A DNA stretch of 64,000 bases. Source: Begonia masoniana (lineage: Eukaryota > Streptophyta > Magnoliopsida > Cucurbitales > Begoniaceae). The stretch covers positions 16,997,453 to 17,061,452 of the forward strand of contig CM039502.1 in assembly GCA_022432975.1 (NCBI GenBank). The letters run 5' to 3'. Position 1 is the stretch's first letter. Each line of letters starts with the position of its first letter. Both the position numbers and the translations under genes were made by a program. The notes below the pieces were generated by a model. It was given only the letters and a program-made list of their open reading frames with translations. It made no database searches and had not been told where the DNA came from. Below, in pieces: positions 35,091-47,042 of the stretch.

Positions 35091-36284
35091 TGGAAAACAA
35101 GTACATCAAACTACAGTGCATCCAACTACTGTTCATCAAAATAATAAACATCAACATATACTACGGTAAAGGTCGTCGTCATCGCCCTCCATTGATTGGC
35201 CGTCAACAATGCCCCATCATCCTGGTAGTCCATCATCTCCTATTTGCATGTAGTGAAAGTTATATTAGAAAATAATAATTATAATGAGAAAAATGGGTTG
35301 GAATGTACCTACGATTGGGCATCGTCGTTATCGTTATCTCCCACCGATTGGACTTCCTCCTCATCGCTCACCATCGGTTCGGCATAGTCATCATCATCTC
35401 CTGACATCGAACGGGCATTGTCGTCATTGGCCTCCACCAGGTCCTGGATGATCTGCCTAGTACCCGTCTGTGGTTACTTCCATCATCCCTCTGAGTCTTC
35501 CATGACCCTCTCTGTGCGGAGAGCATTTCTATACCTCACGCCTATATCACAACAGCAATCCAATTTAACATACTTTCAGCTCTCTGGAATCCGATTCCGA
35601 GCAACCTTTTTCAAATTCCCTTCCCACTTTCTCATCTTTAACTTAATCATCTTATACGGTAAACTCGACCGACTTACAGCGGACTTTACGAAGTATCAAC
35701 TCTGCGTGGATCCTTTAAAACCGAGCTATTCTTACAACCTACAAACAAACCTTTAAACTTAATTTAACAACCAAACAGTTCCAGAATTTCTATAACGTTT
35801 ATAGCGGTTCTAACCAAACATTTTTAACGTTCATCAAACAGTTTAAACCAAACGTTTACCATACAATTTACCAAACGTTATCTCTCCCTATCAAATCCAA
35901 CAACCTGAATTTCTATACAGTTATCCATATCACACATCCCAAAATAACCCAGAGTCCATACATACATCCCCACGGGTCGTATCTGCGCCTCGACTCCTCA
36001 CGCACTCCCGATCATCATCCATCGCTGCTCCTACATCAGGAGGAGAATATCAATCCTCCACTGGGTCACGTAACCTAGAACGTCACCGACACCATACAGC
36101 ACATATGAGATTTGCAATCTCAGTAACTACGTAATGCGATTCATGCTTGCGTATGCCATTTCAGAAATCATGCTCAGAATCAGATACAGATACAGAAGTA
36201 ACAGATTACAGATTCTTAACGTCCAGAAACAGAATTGTCACCGAAACCTCTACCCACTAAGCGGAGAGCCCATCCAGGCCGTCG
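35091..36284. other. Unclassified stretch; acidic coding-like remnant on the minus strand
   Basis: On the minus strand, about 35455-35310 can be read as an acidic C-terminal tail (MSGDDDDYAEPMVSDEEEV, then a stop). A second acidic piece lies at about 35240-35165. I do not recognise a family. The rest (35460-36284) resembles non-coding LTR or leader sequence and has no motif I can name. It ends at the gap. Confidence 0.35.
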
Positions 36285-36384
36285 NNNNNNNNNNNNNNNN
36301 NNNNNNNNNNNNNNNNNNNNNNNNNNNNNNNNNNNNNNNNNNNNNNNNNNNNNNNNNNNNNNNNNNNNNNNNNNNNNNNNNNNN
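36285..36384. other. Assembly gap (100 N)
   Basis: A second run of exactly 100 Ns. Sequence on the two sides is unrelated, so distance and orientation across it are unknown. Confidence 0.99.
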
Positions 36385-36609
36385 CCAATGGAGGTGGTCG
36401 GCCGATTGGTGATGGAAACAAACGAAAGGCATCATACTAGATGCTAAGGCCCCCCCAAAAAAGTACAGCAACGATCCGGGTATTATGACACTGGCCTCCA
36501 ATCCTCTGCCAGTTGTATTGCCCTAAGTTCATAACTTTCTGAAGATACCCTGAACTGAAAAAGCCCTAGTTGAAAACAGAGTGCAGCTGACTTCGGAGTT
36601 CATGCGGAT
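36385..36609. other. Short stretch right of the gap, nothing recognised
   Basis: No motif or repeat relation was seen. It leads into the copia RT region. Confidence 0.4.
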
Positions 36610-39115
36610 CCTCGACAACAAGGACCAGTTCTCCTTTACCAAACTGACAACTTACTATTAATAACCATTTGATGAGAACCCGATCCAAAGCTGACATTTT
36701 TAAACCAAAGGCTCTTTCCACTGAGTTTGTGGTGGAACCAAAGACTTTCTACCTAGCTTCCAAGTCACCACATTGGATATTTGCTATGAAAGAAGAGATC
36801 ACCACCTTCAACAAAAACAATAATTGGAAATTAGTTTCTCTGGGGCTAAAATCATTGGATGCAAGTGGGTTTTCAAAATTAAACTCACGTCATATGATAC
36901 AGTTGACCGTTATAAGGCATGTCTTATTGCCAAAGGTTATGATCAAACGGAGGACATTGATTATGATGAGACCTTCAGTCCAGTTGTCAAGTACACTACT
37001 ATACGCATTACATTGTCTCTAGCCGTCTCTTTTGGGTGGGTCATAAAACAACTAGATATCAGCAATGTTTTTCTATATCGAGATCTACATAATATAGTAT
37101 TCATGCAACAACCTCCAGGTTTTATTGATTCATCTCTTCCCTTTGCTGTCAGTTTATTACAAAAAACTCTTTATGGTCTAAAACAATCTTCTCGGGCATG
37201 GTATCACAAGCTATACAACTCTCTGCTGGGTTGGGGTTTCTCTACATCTAAATCTCATTCATCACTTTTCATCTGTCATAAGCACTCCTTCATTATGATT
37301 ATGCTAGTTTATGTGGATGACATTATTCTTACTGGCACCTCAACAGATCAAATAGATCGGTTTCTCCTCTACCTTCACCTAAATTTATGGTCTGAGATCT
37401 TAGGCCCCTCTCCTTCTTCCTCGGGATTTCAATAGCTCATACATCTTCTGGTATGGTTCTCTCTCAATCCTGGTACATCTCTAAGTTACTCCACAGAGCT
37501 AACATGACTTCTTGCAAGCTAGTGTCCACCCCAATGGTTTCATGGCCTATTCTCTCCAACGACTTTGGCACAATCCTTAGTGACGATTCTCTATCGCAGT
37601 ATAGTTGGTGGATTACAGTACTGTTGTCTTACTCTGCCAGACATATCATTTGCTGTCAACAAGGTTTCTCAGTTCATGCACGCACCTTCTGATATTCACT
37701 AGCGGGTAGTCAAGCACATTTTGCGTTATCTGCGAGCTACTTCATCCCTTCGTATAACTTTCTCACCGTCTTCGTCCTTTCACTTAACCTGCTTTACTGA
37801 TGCGGACTAGGCTTCCTGTCCGGACGATAGGAAGAGTACAAGCGCATTCTGTATCTTCCTAAGTAATAACCTGATTTTATAGTCTTCTAACAAACAAAAG
37901 GTGGTCTCTCACTCTAGCATCGAATCAAAATATCGCAGTGTGGCAAACGGCGCTACGAAAATTCTATGGTTGCAATCACTACTGAAGGAATTTGGTATTG
38001 TCTCAATTCTGGTTCCTCTCATTCTATGTGACAACATCAGCGCAACATCCCTCGCATCCAATCCGATTCTCCATTCCAAGTTCTATAACGACCCTTTTTT
38101 CTAGTAAGATATCGCTCTGGAGATTGGGTCGTACCCCAATATTCTCCCCTCATGGATTTGTATGACGAGGATTTTTCAGTCGGTCACCCAACATGGAACT
38201 GCTCTCGCCAGAGCACTTATAGCTTTAGAGTTCTTATGAGATATGTTTCCAATTGTACTCCAAAACGCGTCTTACTATCTTGGGAGGGTTTCTTTACATA
38301 TGTTTCATTTTCATATACCTCCCCAAGCGTTGTGAGATTGTGATGACCCTCTATTTACGACCCAGGATTTGCCTATACTCGAGTCTGGGATTTGCCTACA
38401 CTCGGCTTAGGTCCTGAGGTTAGCCCTGCAACCCGAGGTTTGTCCCGCAATCGTGCTCATACGTACACATTCGAGTCATCACAATCACCCCCTGGGGGGC
38501 CCAACATCCTCGTTGGCCACATTTCCGATTAGGTACAGGCTCTTATACCATTTATAACGACCATTTTTCTCAGTAAGATATTGTCTACTTTTGGAATTGA
38601 GTTGTAGCCCAATATCCTCCCCTCACGGATTTGTATGGCGATGACTTCCCATTCAGTCACCTAACATGGTACTGATCTCGTCGGAGCACTTTTAACTTTA
38701 GAGTTCTTATGAGATCTGTTGCCAATTGTGTTCCAAAACGCGTCTTACTATATTGGAAGTGTTTCCTTACATATGTTTCATTTCCATATACCTCCTCAAG
38801 CGATGTGAGATTGTGACAACCCCCTTTTTACGACCCAAGATTTGCCTATACTCAAGTCTGGAATTTACCTACACTCGGCTTAGGTCCTGAAGTATGCCCT
38901 GCAGTCGTGCTCATATGTACATATTCGAGTCATCACAAGTCCAAACATATTGAAATTGATTATTATGTCATTTGGGAAAAAGTTCTTGCCAAGTCATCAA
39001 TAGTGAAGTTTACTCCCTAAGAAAATCAACTTGTTGATGCTCTCAGAAAGTCGCTTCCACCGTCACAGTTCTCTGACTTTGTGTTCAAGATCTTCGGCCA
39101 AAGTCCTTGCTTTTG
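36610..39115 (+). pseudogene. Copia element fragment C2: reverse transcriptase and RNase H
   Basis: Motifs in order are MRTRSKADIFKPKA, SPHWIFAMKEEI, a one-base frameshift at about 36835, GCKWVFKIK, ARL-type region changed to YKACLIAKGYDQTE, DYDETFSPVVK, QLDISNVF, QQPPGF, LYGLKQSSRAW, and the active-site box YVDDI (about 37310). A further frameshift follows, then RNase H motifs (SSIESKYRSVANGATKILWL). The sequence stops at PILHSK at 38083 and resumes after R' with SKHIEIDYY and a tail ending at about 39110. Stops at 37435, 37692 and 37809 mark decay. It is Ty1/copia and the 5' half is missing. Confidence 0.9.
38084..38937 (-). mobile_element. Element R': second miniature LTR element, inserted in copia RNase H
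   Basis: LTRs are 38084-38483 (400 bp) and 38553-38937 (385 bp), and the internal domain is 69 bp. It belongs to R's family: TATAACGACC to TCATCACA, the gcccaacatcctcgttggcc core and the minus-strand primer site ggtataagagcc. The flanks are agttc (38079-38083) and agtcc (38938-38942), a 5-bp TSD with one change. The copia frame rejoins across the site as HSK plus SKHIEID. The LTRs differ from R by small indels and a short internal repeat (aggatttgcctatactcgag, 38360-38400). Confidence 0.92.
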
Positions 39116-39300
39116 AGGGGAGATATTAATTTTACCATTGTTGTTTGTTTAACTATAGTTAGTAGGTTGGGTTAGTTAAGTTAAAATTGTTTACGACACT
39201 TGTATATAGGTTGTGTTGGCTCAGCACTTGTAATAACTCTCTCAAGAAATATCAAATCAAAGTTGTTTTCCCACTCAAGTACAGCTTCTTCCTTCCTCGA
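39116..39300 (+). repeat. C2 polypurine tract and start of its 3' LTR
   Basis: gaggggaga at 39116-39124 is the copia-type polypurine tract. The following sequence holds a TATA-like motif (tgtatatagg, about 39200) and a short transcript-like region. The right LTR limit is not resolved. Confidence 0.55.
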
Positions 39301-40168
39301 TACTCTTCTTATTGCTCATCGTCTTCCTCACTCTCGATATCCTTCCACCTTAATCACAGACTCCTCTTGATCCTTCCTCTTAACTTATTTATGTTTCTCA
39401 ACTTTTTCCTCTTTCTTATGTCTCTCTTTTCTCCTTTCTCCTTTCTCTTTTCTCTTTTCTCTTTTCTAAATTGAATTCTCATTTATTTGATGTTCATTTT
39501 TTTTCTTTTTTCCATTCAATTTGCAGCATTAATTCTCAATTGTCTTATGTCAGTTAAATCTGTTTTTTTTTTTTTTCTAATAACATTAGTTGATAGAATT
39601 AATGAAATTAGTTATGGATTCCCATGAATTCATTCAAATCCATTTATTTAATTACAGTAGAGTTTGTTTAATTAATAATTAATTAAAAAGACAATTATTT
39701 CCATTAAAGAGCGATATTTTTTGGTAGAGCACTGTTTCTTCACAATTGACCAGAATTGGATGACAATTAATTCTGTTTTTTGATTTTCCAATAATGGAAT
39801 TAATTTATGGATTTTAATTAGTTGATGATTTCAATTTATGGATTTCAAGTAAGACATACCCTATATTCTTCTCCTAAATTTTTGAATTTTAATTTTGTGC
39901 AATTTTGCCAAGTGAATGACACTTGTTTGCTCTGCAAACGAACTACGATAGCAAGGGATATGTAGTGTTGTCATTAATGTCTCTTATATGTTGTCTGAAT
40001 TATTGCCATGTATGTTTATTAGTAAATGATTCTAATTGTTTTACCATCTTTCCAAATCATGTATACCTTATTTTTATTTTTTAATAAAAATTTTATATAT
40101 ATCTAACTATTTTTTTAATATAAAAGAATCTACTAAATTATTGCTTATGTCATCAAAGATGTGCACGT
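39301..40168. other. AT-rich intergenic sequence
   Basis: Pyrimidine-rich near 39270-39480, then AT-rich with homopolymers. No gene or repeat structure recognised. It ends with alternating gtgcacgtgcacg, the target of element E. Confidence 0.5.
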
Positions 40169-40173
40169 GCACG

Positions 40174-41434
40174 TGATAAGTGTGTATTTTATACACTTAT
40201 TTATACTTTTTATACTTGATTTGATAAGATTTTCTCAAGTGTTTGAAGAAATTTGATGTATTTTGTGAAAGTGTGCAGAAAATTTAGTTACAACAGGTTG
40301 GAGTTAGAATTTGCGAATTTAAAGAGGAAGAAAAAAAAGAAATAAAGCGGAGTTAAAAAGAAAAAAAGAAGAAGCTGAAGAGAAGAAACATTAATCGGCT
40401 ATTTTAATCCCAACCGTTCGGCTATTTTAATTGATTGAGGTGTTTGAATCTGAACCATTTAAGCTTGTTTTAATCTCAGCCGTTGAAGATAATTATAGGC
40501 TTTAGATTTGTGGGCTTGGTATTAATTAAGAATTAGGTTAAATAAAGAAAAAGAGAGAGCAGCCCCAAGAGACATTCAGACGAGAGGAGAGAAGCAGAGG
40601 AGCCCTAGCGAGACGGGGACCGGAACGGAGCGAGAGCTTCGGGAATTGATTTTTAGCATAGTTTTTCTTTCCCTTTCTCTTATGAACTATGAACTTCTTT
40701 ATTATTTTTGTTGTTTTCCTCTATTTTAGCATGAACTAATTTTTTATTCTAGGGATACGATGTAGCCAGACGATATTTATTTTTTGTTTTTCGTTTAATT
40801 ATATTTTATGAATATTTCTTCCAATATTGTTGGCACATTTAATTTCTGTTCTTAAAGCCTGTAAATTTCTGGCCAATCTTTACTTGATTTTTGGGGTGTT
40901 TTGAGACTGAGAGGTGATAAACATCTGAGCACTGAAATTAATGTCATGAATATGCGTAGGCTAGATATAGTTACGGTATTGATGTGATCGTTAGATTTCT
41001 TGATTTATTTGTATTTAATTAATGTAGGATTTGAGACTGAGAAGTGATAACCCATTAATTAGATAACCTATGCAATGCTCGAGAGAGATTGTATTAGAAT
41101 TTAGTGAAATTGATCATCAACATAGGGAGAATATTTATGAATATAATTACGAAAGACTGAAATAAATATTATCTCGGTGGAATCGTAGTACCTAGGTTTT
41201 TATTAATTAGAGTTAATCTCATTTTATCTGTTTCACTATTTTACATTAGTTTATTTTAATTGTTTTGGTTGTTTATTTTAATTTCAATTATTGAAATCAT
41301 AAAACATGTGTTCATTTTAGAATTAAGATTAATTATTTCGATTATTAATTAACAAGTCCTCGTGGGATCGACACTCTATCTATCACTGTATTACTTGTTA
41401 CGACTCGTACACTTGCGAACCATTTTGCACAACA
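40174..41434 (+). repeat. E, 5' LTR
   Basis: 1261 bp, TGATAAGTGTG to TGCACAACA. It carries the family motif CCTCGTGGGATCGACACTC near the end. The LTR tip forms an inverted repeat (ataagtgtgta ... tatacacttat). Confidence 0.95.
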
Positions 41435-41440
41435 AGTTTT

Positions 41441-41459
41441 TGGCGCCGTTGCCAGGGAT
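41441..41459 (+). other. E primer-binding site (tRNA-Asp type)
   Basis: tggcgccgttgccaggga, with one substitution against the G and F sites. Confidence 0.9.
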
Positions 41460-41571
41460 TTTATTATTAATATTAAATTAATTATTTTTAGTTTTATTTT
41501 GAATTCTATTTATTTTATTTTTATATTTTTTTTTATTTTCGTGTTATTTTCAGGTGCATGCGTAAAGAAGG

Positions 41572-42205
41572 TGTAACGCCCCGAGTTTTCTGAACCCGGT
41601 TCGCTACGCAAAATGCTGAACCAAACTATGACATTTTGAGAAAATTTTAAAATTTCATTCAACGATCAAAATTTGACCCTTTAAATGTTAAAACTTGCAG
41701 CAGAAAACCATTTGTATAAAACAACATTTATTAAATGATTAAAATATTAGAGACAGTTGGTTGAAAGAAGACAAAGGGAAAACAGAACACATCTACTGCT
41801 GAATAGTTCCAGCGGTAGAAATAGAGACAGAATAGTCTCGGCGGTAGAAACGGAAATAGAAGACATCCACCGCTAAACAGTGTCAGTGGTAGAAGTAGAA
41901 ACAAAAGACATCTTCTGTTACCAACATCCACCGCTCACGTCAGCCGAACTACACGTCGACTTCTCACATCTACCGCTCACATCCACCGCTCACATCTATC
42001 GATGACACGTCGACTACTCACAGTGCGGCTAAAACCCTTAGCTAACCACTTTTATACACTAATCTTTGTAAATTACGTATTTGCCCTTGACTAACCAACT
42101 TTAACCTAATTGAGTAACTAATCAAATTCACTTAGTTCCATAAAATAAAAGTCACAAAAATGTAGCTATTAAGAATATCAAGTTAGACAATTACCGATTG
42201 CTACA
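41572..42205 (-). mobile_element. S4: short solo LTR in the start of E gag
   Basis: It starts TGTAACGCCCCGAGTTTTC and ends TTGCTACA, 634 bp. The TSD GAAGG is at 41567-41571 and 42206-42210. It is related to the T LTR family by its start and has a weak GCGGTAGA/ACATCTACCGC repeat zone at 41790-42000. No internal domain is present. Orientation is inferred from the TGTAACGCCCC end. Confidence 0.85.
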
Positions 42206-42278
42206 GAAGGAAACGCTAATCTTCTCCCGCTTAATCTTGAGATCGAGCGTACGTGTTGACAAAATCAGAGAGAGAGAA

Positions 42279-42681
42279 GAGAAAACTGCTAAGCTTTGTA
42301 ATGATATAATCAACTTCAATCAATTCAATGGGGAAACATTATATAAGACATGGGCACGTTTCAAAGATATGTTACGAAAGTGTCCTAACCATGGCCTACT
42401 GATGTGGATGAATATTCAGACTTTTTATGTGGGCTTATCTGCATCTGCCAGCTAATTCTATTAATACTTGGGAAGAATTATGCCAGAAATTTCTTTCCAA
42501 GTTCTTTCCTTTCGAGAAAACTGCTAAGCTTTGTAATGATATAATCAACTTCAATCAATTCAATGGGGAAACATTATATAAGACATGGGCACGTTTCAAA
42601 GATATGTTACGAAAGTGCCCTAACCATGGCCTACCGATGTGGATGAATATTCAGACTTTTTATGTGGGCTTATCTGCATCT
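42279..42681 (+). repeat. 235-bp tandem duplication in E gag
   Basis: The 168-bp segments 42279-42446 and 42514-42681 are nearly identical at an offset of 235 bp. The intervening 42447-42513 codes for the part of gag (SINTWEELCQKFLSKFFPF) that should precede the segment, so the first copy lies out of order after a deletion of the true N-terminal region. Confidence 0.9.
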
Positions 42682-44418
42682 ACTAAAACTCTGGTCAACG
42701 CAACTGCAGGTGGTGCTTTAATGAGAAAAACTGAAGAAGCCGCTTATTATTTATTAGAGGAATTAGCACTTAACAACGACCAGTGTCCAGTGGAGCGATC
42801 AATTATGAAGCGCACAACGGGTACTCCAGAACTCGAGGCTATGAAAGCTTTAACTTTACAAGTTGCCTCATTAACTAAGCAGCTACAGGAATCTCATATG
42901 ACAGCAAGTGTTAGGAAAACATCGAAAATTAATTGTTAGTGGTGTCAAGGGCCGCATTTAAGTGAAGAATGTCAAGAGGAAAATCCTATGTCAAGTGAAC
43001 CCGCAGAGCAAGCTAATTATATGGAAAATTTTAATCGTCAAGGCAATCCCAATTCTAATACTTATAATACAAGATGGCGACAACACCCAACTTTTTCATG
43101 GAGGAATTCCCAAAATACTATGTATATGCCTCAAACATTGCAATCGGGTACATCTCAACAAGCTGACAAGAAAAATGATCTCGAGGCAACACTTATGCAA
43201 TTTATGACTGAAACCCGTACAACAATGCAGAATCAATCGGCCCAAATTCGGAGTCTTGAGAATCAACTTGGCCAATTTGCTAGTATTATTAATGGAAGAT
43301 CTCAAGGTACATTACCTAGCAATATAGAAATAAATCCGAAAGAGCATTGTAATGCAATTACTACTAGATTGGGAGCTGTGATTGAATCGGAGCACAAAAA
43401 GCCGAGTATGCCTAAAGTGGATAATGTGGATTCAAGTGAAAATGAAGTTCAACGGTCTATACCATCTCGTCCCTCCCCACTACAAGTCATTCCACCTCAA
43501 GTGCCGTTTCCACAAAGACTGAAGAATGTGAAGCTTGATAATGGCTTTTCTAAGTTTTTTAATATCTTCAAAAAGCTCCACATCAACATTCCATTCATAG
43601 AGGCCCTCAAGCAAATGCCAAAATATGCAAAGTTTCTAAAAGAGATTTTGTCTCACAAACGAAAGATTGACGAATATGGTACGATCGCTTTGACTGAAGA
43701 ATGTAGTGCCACTGTTCAACGGAAGCTTCCACAAAAATTGAGAGATCTGGGAAGTTTCACTATACCATGTGCAATTGGGGAGTCCATTTTTTAGCGAGCA
43801 TTGTGTGATTTGGGGGTTAGTGTCAACTTAATGCCACTATCTATTTTTCAAAAACTTGGTATTGGTGAAGCAAAGCCCGCAAGTGTAGTTCTACAGATGG
43901 TCGATCGGTCTATAAAGCATCCATATGGGGTGATTGAAGATGTCCTTGTCAAAGTTGACAAGTTTATTTTCCCCGCTGATTTCTTGATTCTCGATATGGA
44001 GGAAGATAGTGGCATCTCAATAATATTAGGTCGACCTTTCTTAGCAACAGGAGGAGCTGTAATTGATCTTAGAAAGGGAGAGCTCAAATTGCAAGTACAT
44101 GATGAAGAGGTAACATTCAAGGTATATAGATCTATGGAGTACCCAATATCTAGCACCGACATATTTCGGGTTGAACTCCCTAACACTGTAACAATGGAAG
44201 CTTCACATCAATTAAGCGACTTTCTTGAGCCTAATGGGAAGCAATATGTTAAAAATTTGGGGAAGTCAACATTACGGGTCATACCATCTATTAAGAAACC
44301 ACCCGACTACGAAAAGATTCTAGCGAATGATAAGTTGGTAAATAGGCAACGATTGACACCATATTGGGACGGTACATGTAAAAGTGCACAATCCATCATA
44401 TATTTCGACCCAACATGA

Positions 44419-45295
44419 AGAAGTATACTGTCGGGCTGTCGACAATAAATACAAGCGCTTGGTGGGAGGCAACCCACCCTAGTATCCTTTTTAGTTCGTT
44501 ATTTCAATTTTTATTTGCATTAGTTTTGTTTCTTTTTATTTTATTTTATTTTTTTTTTCTTAAAAAAAAAAAGAAAAAAAATACCCGATAGATTACTCCG
44601 TCGACCGAAGCTCCACAACACTGCTGACCAGCCCGAGACGTTATGAGGTATACTATCTACCCTTTTATATTTTTCTTGTGTGCTTTGTCTACATTGAGGA
44701 CAATGTTTATCTTAAGTTTGGGGGTGATTTCGCTGGATTTATTTCTCTGCTCTGTTGCTCTAAGATCTATTATATGGTTATGCATTCTGAAATCTTGGTT
44801 GAGGAGTTTATGATGATTTAAATGGAATAAATTCATGCTTTAAACTCCTAGAGATATACTGAGTAGAAGAGTGATTTGTTTTAGCTTGCATTGATTAGAG
44901 CTTACATAGTTATCTTCAAAAATCTGCACATGTTTTATTCTTGTTTGAACCTACTTGCTGGTGATATATTTGTGTAGTCTACTGAGAGTGAAACCCAAAC
45001 ACAGTAAGAGAGTGATCGAGAGTAAACACGGTAAGGGAGTAGCTCCAGAAAATTCAACGAGTGCTTTAAGATAAAAATCCTTCTTGGTTTTGCCTAACAT
45101 CCAAGAATGCGAATTGAAATTCTACCAAAATAAGAGAATGACTTAGGCCATCATTGAACCGTTTGAGTCTTCTTAGCTTACCATTTTGTGTCATTTAGTA
45201 ACACCCATAATCACCCTTTTGAACCTATTATTTGCCGTTCAATTGTACCTATTTGACCTTAGCCACATATATCTTTTTCTACCTTTTCTAAAGAG
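44419..45295 (+). other. E 3' non-coding region, first part
   Basis: It contains the post-pol motif (44455-44480), an A/T homopolymer block (44540-44580), and a PPT-like motif after attgaggacaatgt (aagtttgggggtg, about 44717). No gene. Interrupted by F. Confidence 0.7.
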
Positions 45296-47042
45296 TGTTG
45301 CGAAAAATCGTATATGCAAGTGCACGTGTCGCAAAAGTAATAAAGTGTGTAAAAGTACGAGTGTCGATCCCACGAGGAATAAATATGTTAAATATTGAAT
45401 ATCTAAATTTCAGTTTAATTTGAAAAGAAATAATAAGTTGATGATTTTAAGATTTTAAACTAAAATAATTCAAATAAAAGAAATTTAACAATTTAAATAA
45501 TAGAATTAAATAAAAGAGTAAGATTATATGATGAGAAAATCCAGGGTTCCGATTTCACTTAGCTAATCCTATTTATTAAACCTAATTCAAGTAATTAATT
45601 CCTATTCCTTCCTTGTTGATGGCAATTTCACAAAAATATTCATCAATCTCTCTCGAGCAAAGATAAACTTATTCAATTAACGAATTATCACCTCTCGGTC
45701 TCTAATCCTGAGAATTAATTGAATACATTAAGAACAAGAAATTATATTACCACTCAAACGCCCTAACTATCTCTAACCTAGGATCCTTTTTAAGGCAATT
45801 GATTTAGTGCACGGTTAAATTCTCCGCTCTCGCATCCCGAATTAACCCTAAAGTACTTAGTTTTGGTGATCAAGCAAACCTAAGTATTACGTTCAGAATA
45901 AATTACTCAACACAGAAAAAGAACAGAAAATTAAATACTTGAATCAAGAAAAATAAATAATCATAGTAAAGCTACGTCGAAACCCTAGAACGAGAAGTTT
46001 AGTTCATGATAAAAGATAAATAAACAATAATAATATTAAAGAGTTGCATAATCAAATATTAGAAATAAAAATAATAAAAATAAAAAGAAAAGAAAAACTA
46101 GTAAAAATTTCTTCTCTTCGTTGCTGCTTGCTGCCTTCTCGCCAAATCCCTCAGCTTGCCGAATCCTGCTCTCGCCAGAATCGCCGAATCGCCCAAGGCT
46201 GAGAGTTCTGTCGCCGAATCTTCGCTTGAATCACTCACTCGCTGCGCAGAAAATCGCTAACTCCAGCCGCCCAATCGCCGAAGCTTTCCTCGGCTGAAGC
46301 TTTCCGAATCGCCGAACCGTGAACGCGGCTCGCCTCTGCTCTCAAAATCGCAGATTCGGCGCCTGTCAAAATTGCCGAGCTCCGATGCTCTTTAAATCGC
46401 AGCTACTCGCCCTCTTTAGGTTTTATTAATTTTTTTCTTAATCTGTTAGTGGTTGCGATTTTATCATGCCTTAGCTCAACGGTACAGATTAAACAATTTA
46501 CTTTCCAAATTTGTAGCCGAATCTCCTTTCCTTCCAAAATCGCCAACCCTGAATTGCCCCCAAAATCGCAGACTCGTTCTCTTTCTCAATCTCTCCACTA
46601 GGTTTTTATTTCTTTTTCCTTTAATCAATCAATGGATGAGATGCAATGATTTCTGGGATTAACGGTTCAGATCAGAGTAGGATTACTTTCCAAAAGTGAT
46701 GGTGATCGATCACTGAAATTGAGCATTCATTCGCTGCTTGTTTGTTTTCCTTCGGCCAGTCATCGCGCTGATCATTTAATCGCATCAGATTTTTATTCTT
46801 TTGAGCTGAACAATCGCCTTAGATGTGCAATCATTCGGCATGTGTTATGTTTCTCTGGTTGAGTTTAGCTTCTTTCATTCCTCTCTCAGCATTTGTTTTT
46901 TTCTTTTCTTTCTTCCACCTGTCATAAGTGAATCGCCTGCGTACTTTACACAAAATATATCAAATCCATTCACACATTTAAGAAAAACTTATCAAATCAA
47001 GTGTAAAAAGCATAAATAAGTGTGTAAAATACACACTTATCA
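45296..47042 (-). repeat. F, left LTR (3' LTR)
   Basis: 1747 bp, TGTTGCGAAAAATCG to CACACTTATCA on the plus strand. Both LTRs carry the same small open frame (46453-46662 and 52912-53121), which is LTR and not a gene. The central part (46120-46400) is rich in tcgccgaatc words. Confidence 0.96.

Larger units (their letters stand above)
41558..44418 (+). pseudogene. E gag-protease frame (three stops, S4 inserted at codon 5)
   Basis: The start ATG at 41558 (MRKEG) is interrupted by S4 and resumes at 42206 with ANLLPLNLEIERTC, parallel to F's ANLIPLDAEIERTC, followed by a TGA at 42257. The gag domain (TAKLCNDIINFNQFNGETLY, RKCPNHGLPMWMNIQTFYVG) is partly duplicated. The zinc knuckle (WCQGPHLSEEC) has a TAG at 42937. 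The protease lead-in (FKKLHINIPFIEALKQMPKY) is followed by a TAG at 43792, ALCDLGVSVNLMP with its catalytic Asp kept, and [17 protein letters not shown]. The frame ends with FDPT and a stop at 44418. From 42447 to the end it is one frame apart from the stops. The N-terminal part of the gag domain is missing. Confidence 0.92.

Noticed and set aside
39187..39474. 95-codon frame with hydrophobic C-terminus
   Set aside because: It lies in copia LTR and pyrimidine-rich sequence; the hydrophobic run comes from TTTCTC repeats.
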